This document shows positions 36,966-44,961 of a stretch of 64,000 nt of DNA, piece by piece. Origin of the DNA: Akkermansiaceae bacterium (GTDB lineage: Bacteria > Verrucomicrobiota > Verrucomicrobiia > Verrucomicrobiales > Akkermansiaceae). The position numbers were made by a program, and so were the translations under genes. The stretch lies in NCBI GenBank assembly GCA_025363295.1, contig JANYEC010000074.1, positions 1 through 64,000 of the forward strand, written 5' to 3'. Positions within the stretch are counted from its first letter, which is position 1. Every line of letters begins with the position of its first letter. Under the pieces are notes generated by a model that made no database searches, was not told where the DNA came from, and saw only the letters and a program-made list of their open reading frames with translations.

Positions 36966-38305
36966 AGTAACGGAGGGGCGGCGGGGTGCTCTATCTCATC
37001 GAACCGAACCGTGCGCGACCACTTGCCACTATCAAAACGGAAGAAGCCCTCTGGGAAGCCCACAAGAAACGTGGTGAATGAGATGACGAGATAGTAGAGC
37101 GGATAGAGTGGTGCTAGTAACAACAGCAGCGGATACGATGACCACGAGCGCCGATCGATCGCGATTGCAATGCCAATCTGGATGTAAAACAGCGCACTAC
37201 AAATGCCGTAGAAATAAACCGTCCGGCTGAAAAACGCATCGTCGAACACAGGATCGCCGCGGAGAAAATCCTTCGACATATCGTATGCGGTGTAAGAGGT
37301 GAGAACCACACCTGCCAGAGCCCAGAGCACGGTTAGAAACGAAATGAAGATGACGGGAAAGTTGGTGGCTCTGCCAGAGACCCCTTTGCTGAGAAGATGT
37401 TCGCGCACGACGTGGCCGAAGCCGCTGCTCCATCGTTTGCGCTGATGCCACAAGCTTTTCCAAGTGGGAGCCATTTCCACCGAGGCGGTCCACGATGGTT
37501 CGTAATCGGCTCTCCAGCCAGCCAGTTGGAGCCGCCAACTCAGATCGATATCTTCCGCACTGGTAGCTTCATTGAAATTCTCCAGCTCGCTCAAGGCGCC
37601 TCTGCGGTAAGCCACCCATGCACCGGAGACCGTTAGAAGACAACCCCATTGGCTCTCAGCATTTTTCACCAGCCCGATCACCGCCAGGTAGTCAAGACAT
37701 TGGAAAAGATGGACAAAACGGGTCACCGCCATGGGCCAGATTTTACCGGTGATGGCGGCGAGTCTCGAATGCCTGTTAAACTGGGAAAGCATCCGGCTCC
37801 AATCGCGGCTAACAGCGATCGTATCGGCATCCATGCAAACGACGACCTCGGCGGAGGTATTGCTGAGCCCCACGTTCAGGGCGTGGGCCTTTCCCGCGTT
37901 CTTCTCGTAACGAATCAAGCGGGCATAAGGAATTTCGGCCACGGCCTGAAATTCGGACGACTGGGGTGCCTTCGGCGATCCGTCATCGATCAGAAGAATT
38001 TCCAATGGTGCCGGACGGATACCTGATAGACTGCGCGCCGTTTTCAGGGCTCCATCACATTCCCCGTAAAATGGAATCATGACCGAATAGCTGGGTAGCT
38101 CGGAGCACGGAGCGGGACGAACTAACCATTTCAAAAGGCTGACCAAAGCGAAGGTGCTCCAGAGCACGCTAATTAGGATGGGGAAAACCTCAATGTAATA
38201 GGTGATTTGATCGATGGTCCCTTCGGGCCAGTTTCTGATCTGATCGAAATGTTCCTGCCAACCCATCGCCATGGCTTGAAGCAGGTGGGTGAAAAAAGGC
38301 ATCAT
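36962..38305 (-). CDS. PgaC-like GT2 N-acetylglucosaminyltransferase
   Basis: An inner-membrane processive family-2 glycosyltransferase of 447 residues. One N-terminal membrane segment precedes the catalytic domain with 'VMIPFYGE', 'EILLIDDGS', 'VVCMDADT', 'LLTVSGAWVAYRRGAL', 'SAEDIDLSWRLQLAGW' and 'QRKRWSSGF' (QxxRW). Several hydrophobic helices follow. The 'GLVKNAES...TVSGA' and 'EDIDLSWRLQ' blocks match PgaC/IcaA synthases of poly-beta-1,6-GlcNAc. Its ATG immediately follows the TAA of the PgaB-like gene, and it overlaps the PgaD-like gene, so the three form an operon. Cellulose or chitin-like products are less likely alternatives. Confidence 0.82.
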   Translation of the reverse strand: MMPFFTHLLQAMAMGWQEHFDQIRNWPEGTIDQITYYIEVFPILISVLWSTFALVSLLKWLVRPAPCSELPSYSVMIPFYGECDGALKTARSLSGIRPAPLEILLIDDGSPKAPQSSEFQAVAEIPYARLIRYEKNAGKAHALNVGLSNTSAEVVVCMDADTIAVSRDWSRMLSQFNRHSRLAAITGKIWPMAVTRFVHLFQCLDYLAVIGLVKNAESQWGCLLTVSGAWVAYRRGALSELENFNEATSAEDIDLSWRLQLAGWRADYEPSWTASVEMAPTWKSLWHQRKRWSSGFGHVVREHLLSKGVSGRATNFPVIFISFLTVLWALAGVVLTSYTAYDMSKDFLRGDPVFDDAFFSRTVYFYGICSALFYIQIGIAIAIDRRSWSSYPLLLLLAPLYPLYYLVISFTTFLVGFPEGFFRFDSGKWSRTVRFDEIEHPAAPPLL

Positions 38306-40762
38306 TTAGAGAGGAGGGGGATTGTATTTTTTAATCAAATCAGCGACCGCATTGCCTACCGCTGGATTCAACGGATAGGCCTTCTGGATCAGGCTCAGTC
38401 GGGCGCATGCTCCGGCCGGGTCGCCGTGCAGGAAATCCAGAGCGGCCACTGCGAGCTTCGCTTCGGTCCGGTTCTGGTTTTGCTTGGTAAGTCGGGAGAG
38501 AGTCGCATTGAGAAGTGGAATGCTGCGGGAGTCGATTCCTGCCTGAAGAAAGGCGAGCCACCAAGTTTGAGCCTCATCCGGCTGCGAAGGGAAAACCAGC
38601 GGGACGGACTCGTCCGCATGAAGCACTGGCAGACGCGGGATTCCCTGACGGCTGTTGCGGGCATTCGCGATGACAGGGGGTGTGTCAAATAGAAGGAAGT
38701 GGGTGAATCCTGCGCTTTCGGCGATCGCTCTGGAGGTCTGATTATATTCCCCGTACGGCCAGCAGAAAATACTGGAGGCCCGGAAGCCGTGGCTAGCAAG
38801 CAAACTGCGGCTAGTCTCCATGTCTATGCGGATGCGGCGCATATATTCCGAGTTGGTTTCGGGACGGCCAAATTCCTTGAGAAACTGCGTCGAAACCTCC
38901 GCTGGCAATGAATCTTCAGAAAAGATCGAGAGAGCCGTCTGATAGTGCATCGCATCCGAGTGCGACACCACTTCTAGCAGGCCAGTGTCATACATCTCGC
39001 GAACCTCTTTCCAGGTCATAGATTTATCGCTGCGATCCGGTTCAATGGTCGAGTGGTTGGATTGGTCCCCATCACTCAACCAACTGGTGACGAGCGCCGT
39101 GGTGAAAGGGATTTTCAGTTTTTTAGCACGAGGAAAAAACTGTTGATAGACACTTTCCGAACCGTCGTCGATGGTGATCACGAGGGGTTTGGACGGAAGC
39201 ATCGCAGTGTCGCGAGTGATCAGATAGGACTGAAACCGTGACATTGGAGCGACATTAAATCCGCTGACTTTGATAAATGCGAATAGATTGTCCAGATACT
39301 CAGTGCTGCATTTGTAGGGGAATCTATCACCGCTGGCTGCCCCTTCCTCCAAGGTATGCAGGGCGAGCACTGGCACCAACGGATCGTCTCCTTTGGCCTC
39401 GAGCGCTCCAGTTTTATAAAGTTCAGCAAGACATATCACCGACCAGATCGATGAGTCTTTCGGGAAAAGGTGAGGCCCCTCGCTGCGGTGAAGATTTGTC
39501 TGGGCAGCCGCATGAATCGCCCGGGTTTCGGTCGTGTCTGGGTTGGGTCTCACGTAGCCGAAGAGTTCCCTTGCTCTGTCGCTTTTGCGAAGAAGGTTTT
39601 CCAATCGATCGAAGCTCTTTTGTTCCCAAGTTCCAAAGGTGAACCACGACAATCCTGCGAGTGCTCCGTTTGGCACACTCGTAAGCGCACGTTCGGTTTC
39701 CGCAGGTGGTGCGTCGATGCCCAATGTGAGCCACTGTGAAGTCCCGTCCGTGAGTTCATCATGCTGGGAAAGCAGCTTGTTGCCCACCCACTCGGGCTCT
39801 TGCTTCCAATCCTGCCAGTATCCCATCGGCTCGAGGTAATCGAGACCGGCACGGCCCAACATGCCATAGTTCAGGCTGGTTTCCGTAAACTGCCATGGCT
39901 CCAGAAACGCCCCCCATCTCACCTCCGGGTGCGCCGCCCGCGTGCTGCGAACCAGATCCGCGACCCAATCGGCCAACAGTTGCGCCCTCATCTCATACCA
40001 GCGGGCTTTTGAATAGTCGTTGCCCAGGATATCCGGAAACCCTTTAAACTCGGGATATTTCTGCACGAATTTCACTCCTAACGGCCCATCTTTCCCTGCG
40101 GGCCACCCTTCATAACGGACCCAATCCAATGAAACTCCGTCAAACGGATAGCTCTCGAGCAGCTTGGAAATCAGCATCGACTGCCGCTCCCTCACGCCCG
40201 CCACAGCCGGGTCCACGAAAGTCTCACCGCGTTCGCTCTGGTATTTGGCCGCAGGAAACAGGTCCGCTGCCTGCACATCGTGAAAACACGGCCACCATGC
40301 CCATATTTTGATGTGGCGCAGTTTTGCCTGCACGAACATTTCGCGCAGCCATCCTGCGTCCTCCCAGCCGGGCGCACATTTCTCACCGGAAAGCGGAAGA
40401 AGAAGATCTCCCGATTGAAGGGTCGCCCCAGTGCGCTGGCTGTGAAAATTATCCTCATCCTGCTTCACCAGCAAATCAATCCGGTCGATCCCCAGGCGCT
40501 CACATTGGTTGAGGATCCAGACCCATCCGCCTTTCGTCACGTTTTCCGTGGTCCGCACAACGATGCCTTGCCCGATCCCGGCGCCCGGAATTTTAGAATC
40601 CATGGAAGGAGGCACTGCATCTGGCGGAGGCGTTTCAGTCGGAATGGCCCCGAGGGCATGCATGCCCGCCAAAAGCAAAACCGCCAGAATGGCAGGCAGA
40701 CATTCAAAATCAACGAAGGCTTTTCGCGTCAGGTGTTTCGGATGAGATGTGGGAAAGTTCAT
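38306..40762 (-). CDS. PgaB-like glycosidase-deacetylase with reversed domain order
   Basis: An 818-residue protein with an N-terminal anchor or signal (about residues 20-38). Residues about 65-390 are a GH barrel like the C-terminal half of PgaB: 'RIDLLVKQDED', 'IKIWAWWPCFHDV', 'FDGVSLDWVRYEG'. Residues about 465-700 are a CE4 polysaccharide deacetylase: 'LVITIDDGSES' (metal Asp pair), 'SHSDAMH' (two His) and 'FCWPYGEYN'. The last 100 residues are helical, TPR-like. In E. coli PgaB the deacetylase comes first, so the order here is inverted. The role would be partial de-N-acetylation and cleavage of the exported polymer. It is the first gene of the pga-like operon. Confidence 0.8.
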   Translation of the reverse strand: MNFPTSHPKHLTRKAFVDFECLPAILAVLLLAGMHALGAIPTETPPPDAVPPSMDSKIPGAGIGQGIVVRTTENVTKGGWVWILNQCERLGIDRIDLLVKQDEDNFHSQRTGATLQSGDLLLPLSGEKCAPGWEDAGWLREMFVQAKLRHIKIWAWWPCFHDVQAADLFPAAKYQSERGETFVDPAVAGVRERQSMLISKLLESYPFDGVSLDWVRYEGWPAGKDGPLGVKFVQKYPEFKGFPDILGNDYSKARWYEMRAQLLADWVADLVRSTRAAHPEVRWGAFLEPWQFTETSLNYGMLGRAGLDYLEPMGYWQDWKQEPEWVGNKLLSQHDELTDGTSQWLTLGIDAPPAETERALTSVPNGALAGLSWFTFGTWEQKSFDRLENLLRKSDRARELFGYVRPNPDTTETRAIHAAAQTNLHRSEGPHLFPKDSSIWSVICLAELYKTGALEAKGDDPLVPVLALHTLEEGAASGDRFPYKCSTEYLDNLFAFIKVSGFNVAPMSRFQSYLITRDTAMLPSKPLVITIDDGSESVYQQFFPRAKKLKIPFTTALVTSWLSDGDQSNHSTIEPDRSDKSMTWKEVREMYDTGLLEVVSHSDAMHYQTALSIFSEDSLPAEVSTQFLKEFGRPETNSEYMRRIRIDMETSRSLLASHGFRASSIFCWPYGEYNQTSRAIAESAGFTHFLLFDTPPVIANARNSRQGIPRLPVLHADESVPLVFPSQPDEAQTWWLAFLQAGIDSRSIPLLNATLSRLTKQNQNRTEAKLAVAALDFLHGDPAGACARLSLIQKAYPLNPAVGNAVADLIKKYNPPPL

Positions 40763-41146
40763 TTCTTTCTCAACTCATCGTCCTAGAACCTCAAGTTTGT
40801 CATTAAAAAACAATCATCCGAGTAAAGTGCCCGTGCGCTCGATTGGATTCGGCTAAACGTCACTTGGAATATTTCCCACCTTTTAATTTGCTGCCCATGT
40901 GGGTCGCGCAAAGCAAGACATCGACGAGAAAAAACTCTCTACCAGGAAACTCTTGGATGAGTTCCGCCTGCGCCTCGCCCAGGTCATCAGACTAGCCTCG
41001 CGTTTGACAGTTGATGAAGGCGTTTTTCAAAGTGTTGCGGATTGTCCCGGCGTCCAAAAATCTGGCATCGAATTTCCGGAACATGGTCATCGTGCAATGA
41101 TTGTTCACTCCATTGGCGGAATAAATACCGCGCTCCTGTTGTTGGA
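40763..41146. other. Intergenic region upstream of the pga-like operon
   Basis: About 384 bp with an AT-rich part near 40790-40890 that probably holds the promoter of the minus-strand pga-like genes. The track lists a plus ORF of 83 codons (40899-41150) and a minus ORF of 72 codons (40987-41205). The first uses a GTG start and overlaps the end of the helicase gene. Neither has a recognisable motif or protein-like ending, so I leave both uncalled. Confidence 0.4.
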
Positions 41147-42340
41147 TTAGCGCCGCTTCTTGCCGCCGACTTTTTTACGGCGCACGGATTTGCCGGGGGA
41201 ATCATCTAGCAGTGCAGTGTAGATGTATTCGAAATCCTCTAGTTTCCGGCGGGGGATGACTTGGTCGATGAAAATTTCCACGGACTTCGCGTAGTCTAAC
41301 TCATCGGCGGTTAGAATAGTGAAGGCATCGCCCTCGGCTTCGGCGCGGCCGGTGCGGCCGATCCGGTGCACGTAGTCCTCGGCATTTTCCGGGACGCGAT
41401 AGTTGATCACGTGGGAAACGTTGGAAATATCGATGCCGCGGGCGGCGACGTCGGTGGCGACGAGGATTTCATACTCGCCCGCTTTGAATCCGGCGAGCGC
41501 CTTCATGCGATCGACCTGGTTGATGTCGGAGTGCATGGCAGCGACCTTGACTTGGCCGGTCGTTTTGATGAGTGAAGTGAGCTGGTCCGCTTCCTTGCGG
41601 GTGCGGGTGAAAATCATGACCGAGTGGTATTCGGTCTGTTTGAGGAGCTCTAGCAGGAGTTCATCGCGCTGGTCCATCGCCACCGGATAGAAGGCGTGGG
41701 TGACGCTGGTGGGGATGGAGGTGCGGGCGATCTCGATGCTTACAGGATCGGTGAGGCACCATTGGGCGAAGGTTTGGATCGCCGGGGGCATGGTGGCCGA
41801 GAAGAACAAGGTTTGGCGCTCGTCCCATGGGCAGAGATTGACGATTTTCCGGACTTGAGGGAGAAATCCCATATCGAGCATGCGATCCACTTCGTCGAGG
41901 ATGAGCACCTTAATTTCGCCAAAACGCATGGAAGTGCGATAGAAGTGATCGACGAGGCGGCCGGGGGTAGCAACGACAATGTCCGCCCCGGCGGCGAGTT
42001 GTTCCGACTGGGTGCCGACGCCGACGCCGCCGTAGAGCAGAGCGACCTTCATACCGGTGTGTTTCCCGTATTTTTCGAATTGCTCGGCGACTTGGTGGGC
42101 CAGTTCGCGTGTCGGTTCCAACACAAGAATTTGGGGTTTGCCCATCTTGGTGATCTTCGAAAGCGTGGGGAGGGCAAAAGCTGCAGTTTTTCCAGTGCCA
42201 GTTTGAGAAGCACCGATCACGTCCTTTCCTTCAAGAATGATCGGAATCGCTTGTGCCTGGATCGGCGTAGGCGTGGTATAACCGGATTCCTCAATGGCTT
42301 CCAGAACGGCTGCTGAGAGCCCAAGTGTGTCAAATCCCAT
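41147..42340 (-). CDS. DEAD-box ATP-dependent RNA helicase (motif II DEVD)
   Basis: A 397-residue RNA helicase for ribosome assembly or RNA turnover. Motifs seen: 'ASQTGTGKTAAFALP' (I), 'PTRELAHQ' (Ia), 'VATPGRLVDHF' (Ib), 'LILDEVDRMLDMGF' (II), 'FFSATMP' (III), 'IFTRTRKE' (IV), 'ATDVAARGIDI' (V) and 'HRIGRTGRA' (VI). Motif II reads DEVD rather than DEAD. The C-terminus is short and basic ('KSVRRKKVGGKKRR'). The start at 42340 (MGFDTLGLSAAVLEAI) fits RhlE-type proteins; the track start 66 bp upstream is not supported by family alignment. No operon partner is evident. Confidence 0.93.
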   Translation of the reverse strand: MGFDTLGLSAAVLEAIEESGYTTPTPIQAQAIPIILEGKDVIGASQTGTGKTAAFALPTLSKITKMGKPQILVLEPTRELAHQVAEQFEKYGKHTGMKVALLYGGVGVGTQSEQLAAGADIVVATPGRLVDHFYRTSMRFGEIKVLILDEVDRMLDMGFLPQVRKIVNLCPWDERQTLFFSATMPPAIQTFAQWCLTDPVSIEIARTSIPTSVTHAFYPVAMDQRDELLLELLKQTEYHSVMIFTRTRKEADQLTSLIKTTGQVKVAAMHSDINQVDRMKALAGFKAGEYEILVATDVAARGIDISNVSHVINYRVPENAEDYVHRIGRTGRAEAEGDAFTILTADELDYAKSVEIFIDQVIPRRKLEDFEYIYTALLDDSPGKSVRRKKVGGKKRR

Positions 42341-42453
42341 ACGGGCGGGGTAGGTAGATGGCGGAGCGGCTTGGGTCAAGGGGCGATTGTCTCGGTAAAT
42401 ACGCACAGGCAGGTTTGAGCTGCATGTCGATCCAGTCAGAAGAGTGTCTCAAA

Positions 42454-43443
42454 TCAAGCCGCGCTGGCGGGTGCTTGGATCAGCAGGCAGTCCTCAAGAA
42501 AAGGCTGCAAGGGATAGAGCAGGGGGGAGCCTTCCTGTTGGAAATGCTCGCGGAAACGGTCCTCGATCCGGCGCAGTGCGAATTCTAGGTCAGTGATGAC
42601 GATATCGTTAGGGCGGCCGCGGATGACGGCGATCAGAGTGACGTATTTGCCCTCGCTGGAAATTGCGTTTCGCTGATCCGCCATTTCAATCGTCGGCCGA
42701 ATTTTTCCATCCTCGCCGCGGAGTTGTAAGGCGATGCGCTGCACGGTGCTGCCGACGCGTTTGGCCGACGCATGGCGGGCGGGATCGCAACTGGCGAATG
42801 AAACCAGCGCAAGGCTGGCGGCATCGACGAGGAAAACTTCCTCCACCTGAAAGCGGCGGGTTTTATCAAACAGAATGTCCTCGTAGGTCCGGCTGGTGAA
42901 GAGCGCTTGAAGGTGCCAGACGAATCGGTCAAACGCAGCGGGTGCGCGAAATGGCCGCGACGTCGGGGAATACTCAGCGAGAGCACGACGGATCGTGGCG
43001 CGCAGCATCGGTTCTAGATAAGTGTCCATGCCGTTTTCATTGGCATAGACGGCTTTGCGAACGGCATGCTCGACGATCGGCCCGAAGGCTTCACGGAGAT
43101 CATCATCAGTGAAGTCAGGGAGGAGGACCGGGGGAACTGGCGGAGGTCCGAGCGGTGCAGGTGGTGGGACTTCTCTAACTACTGCTTGAGGAATCGGGCT
43201 AACAGGAGCCGGGGCGCGAGTCGCTGAAGGTAAAAGTGATAGAGGTGAAGGCCACGAGGTGGGAAACACCGGAGAAGTATGCGCGGAAGTGCCAGGCAGG
43301 GCAGGTAGCGGAGATACCATCGGCCGCGGCGTTTGATTAATAAATGCTGCGGGAAAAGGTACAGTGTTCAATGCAGCTGGCTTCACCACGCGTGCAGCGA
43401 GTCCCGGTGCTGGGCTGGGGAGGGGAGAAAGGTGGGCGGACAT
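42454..43443 (-). CDS. Proline-rich protein with conserved C-terminal domain, unknown function
   Basis: 329 residues from the ATG at 43443, which overlaps the stop of the upstream coiled-coil gene (TAATG). The first 130 residues are a Pro/Ala/Ser-rich, probably disordered linker. Then 'FTDDDLREAFGPIVEHAVRK' starts a helical part, and 'FQVEEVFLVDAASLALVSFA' followed by alternating strands and a final helix 'EFALRRIEDRFREHF' suggests an alpha/beta sensor-like domain. The 'VEEVFLVD' pattern loosely recalls domains in cyanobacterial OmpA-type proteins, but I am not sure. No signal peptide. It is coupled to the coiled-coil gene and divergent from the sigma factor-kinase pair. Confidence 0.75.
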   Translation of the reverse strand: MSAHLSPLPSPAPGLAARVVKPAALNTVPFPAAFINQTPRPMVSPLPALPGTSAHTSPVFPTSWPSPLSLLPSATRAPAPVSPIPQAVVREVPPPAPLGPPPVPPVLLPDFTDDDLREAFGPIVEHAVRKAVYANENGMDTYLEPMLRATIRRALAEYSPTSRPFRAPAAFDRFVWHLQALFTSRTYEDILFDKTRRFQVEEVFLVDAASLALVSFASCDPARHASAKRVGSTVQRIALQLRGEDGKIRPTIEMADQRNAISSEGKYVTLIAVIRGRPNDIVITDLEFALRRIEDRFREHFQQEGSPLLYPLQPFLEDCLLIQAPASAA

Positions 43444-44054
43444 TAGCGTGTGGCGAATGGGGTGCCGGAGCTTGAAGGAGAGGCACACTCTGCTAGAGCG
43501 CGAGCGGCGGTGGCGATACGATTGAAGCGCTCTTCAATCGCGTCCCGATCCATAACGCGGCTTTGAAGTCGGGTGATCTGGGACTCGGTATTTTCCCAAA
43601 GTGTGGCCACTTCCTGGCGGAGTTGGTTGGCGAGACGGTGATCCCGATCATTCAATTGTCCGTGAAACGAGCTTTGCCAATCCGTGAGCCATGTGCCGAT
43701 CTTGCGTTCTAACTGACCAAGAGCCGGAAAGCTGGCCTCGTTAGATTTCATGGCCGCGACCTGTTGGATTTGGGCGGCGAGGCGTTGGGTTTCTTCGCGG
43801 TACTGGCTGAGGCGCTGCTCGTTTCCTTCACGGTTAGAATCTATCAGACGGCTGACGTTTTCCTGCCACGCTTCAAGACGGGCTTCGTGGGCGAAAAGAC
43901 GGTCTTCCACATGGAGTGGCGCCACTGGCGTGGTTCCGGTGGATTCGAGTTGGGCGACGCGGTGCTCCAGTCGTTCGAGGTGGCGTCCGACGATAATTTC
44001 GCGGATCCGCTCGACGGCCTGAGAAGGATTGAGGGGAGATTGGGTGGTGGTCAT
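43443..44054 (-). CDS. Coiled-coil protein of unknown function
   Basis: 203 residues from the ATG at 44054 (MTTTQSPLNPSQAVERIREI). After a short polar head, residues about 12-55 ('IIVGRHLERLEHRVAQLES') and about 65-180 are long charged helices with heptad-like spacing, for example 'RLSQYREETQRLAAQIQQ' and 'RDHRLANQLRQEVATLWENT'. This suggests an oligomeric scaffold. The tail is Ser/Pro-rich. It has no signal peptide or membrane segment. Its stop overlaps the start of the Pro-rich protein gene, so the two are co-translated and probably act together. The track start at 44099 adds an unlikely 15 residues. Confidence 0.75.
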   Translation of the reverse strand: MTTTQSPLNPSQAVERIREIIVGRHLERLEHRVAQLESTGTTPVAPLHVEDRLFAHEARLEAWQENVSRLIDSNREGNEQRLSQYREETQRLAAQIQQVAAMKSNEASFPALGQLERKIGTWLTDWQSSFHGQLNDRDHRLANQLRQEVATLWENTESQITRLQSRVMDRDAIEERFNRIATAARALAECASPSSSGTPFATR

Positions 44055-44289
44055 GCTCGTTCCGTAGGGGGAGTCTGCGGCGGGTGAAACCGAGGACACG
44101 GTGGAGTGGAGGGGGGCGGATTAGGATGATAGAACAACGAGGGGAGAAATGTAAATAACATCCACGATCCTTCGGTTTTCGGGATTTTTCACGGATCATT
44201 AGTAACTTTTTCCCAGCAGGGTTCCGGAGCTTGTGAAAAAAGCGAATCGGTGAAAGACAGTTGGCCTTGGATAAGGTAAACAGTGGCCG

Positions 44290-44961
44290 ATGTCCGAGGA
44301 CGAAGACGAAAAAGGCGATCCGCGCGATGCGATTTTGGTGCAGGCTTATGCGAAGACCCGGAAGAGTCTGATTGCCCGTTTGGACAATTGGGAAGACCAG
44401 CGGACTTGGGATGAATTCTATCAAACTTACTGGAGGCTGATCTACTCGGTGGCGGTGAAGGCGGGTTTACGCCAAGATGAGGCCTTTGATTGCGTGCAAG
44501 AGACGATCCTTTCCATCGCCAAACAGAGCAAAAAGAAACTCTACGATCCCGAACAAGGGTCTTTCAAAACCTGGCTGATGAACATGACGCGCTGGCGCAT
44601 CAACGATCAGTTTCGCAAGCGGAAAAAGGATACGGCCATGTTCACGGGCGAATGGGAAAATGACCGTAAAACCGCCGTCATCGACCGGGTGGAAGATCCG
44701 AATGGCGATGTCCTGTCCCGGCTCTGGAGCGTGGAATGGAAAAAGAATGTGGCAGACGCCGCTTTGTCCCGCGTGAAAGCGCAAGTTTCCCCCAAGCAGT
44801 ATCAGATTTTCGACTGCTATGTGATTAAACAATGGGATGCAAAACGAGTGCAGGACCAACTGAACGTGAGCATGGCGCAAGTCTATTTGGCGAAGCATCG
44901 CGTGGGCACTGTGCTCAAGCGGGAACTCGCCAAACTCGAAGAAGAAGACGATGGCGATTAA
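44290..44961 (+). CDS. ECF-type RNA polymerase sigma factor
   Basis: 223 residues with sigma region 2 ('WDEFYQTYWRLIYSVAVKAG', then 'QDEAFDCVQETILSIAKQ' and 'FKTWLMNMTRWRINDQFRKR') and region 4 ('SPKQYQIFDCYVIKQWDAKR', 'LNVSMAQVYLAKHRVGTVLK'). It would direct RNA polymerase to a small regulon. The 3' end overlaps the kinase gene by 11 bp, and no anti-sigma factor is seen, so the kinase may control it. Sigma factors paired with Ser/Thr kinases are a known arrangement in Planctomycetota and Verrucomicrobiota. Confidence 0.9.
   Translation: MSEDEDEKGDPRDAILVQAYAKTRKSLIARLDNWEDQRTWDEFYQTYWRLIYSVAVKAGLRQDEAFDCVQETILSIAKQSKKKLYDPEQGSFKTWLMNMTRWRINDQFRKRKKDTAMFTGEWENDRKTAVIDRVEDPNGDVLSRLWSVEWKKNVADAALSRVKAQVSPKQYQIFDCYVIKQWDAKRVQDQLNVSMAQVYLAKHRVGTVLKRELAKLEEEDDGD

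Noticed and set aside
40899-41150. Plus-strand ORF of 83 codons between pgaB-like and helicase genes
   Set aside because: GTG start, no motif, and overlap with the helicase end; composition does not look protein-like.
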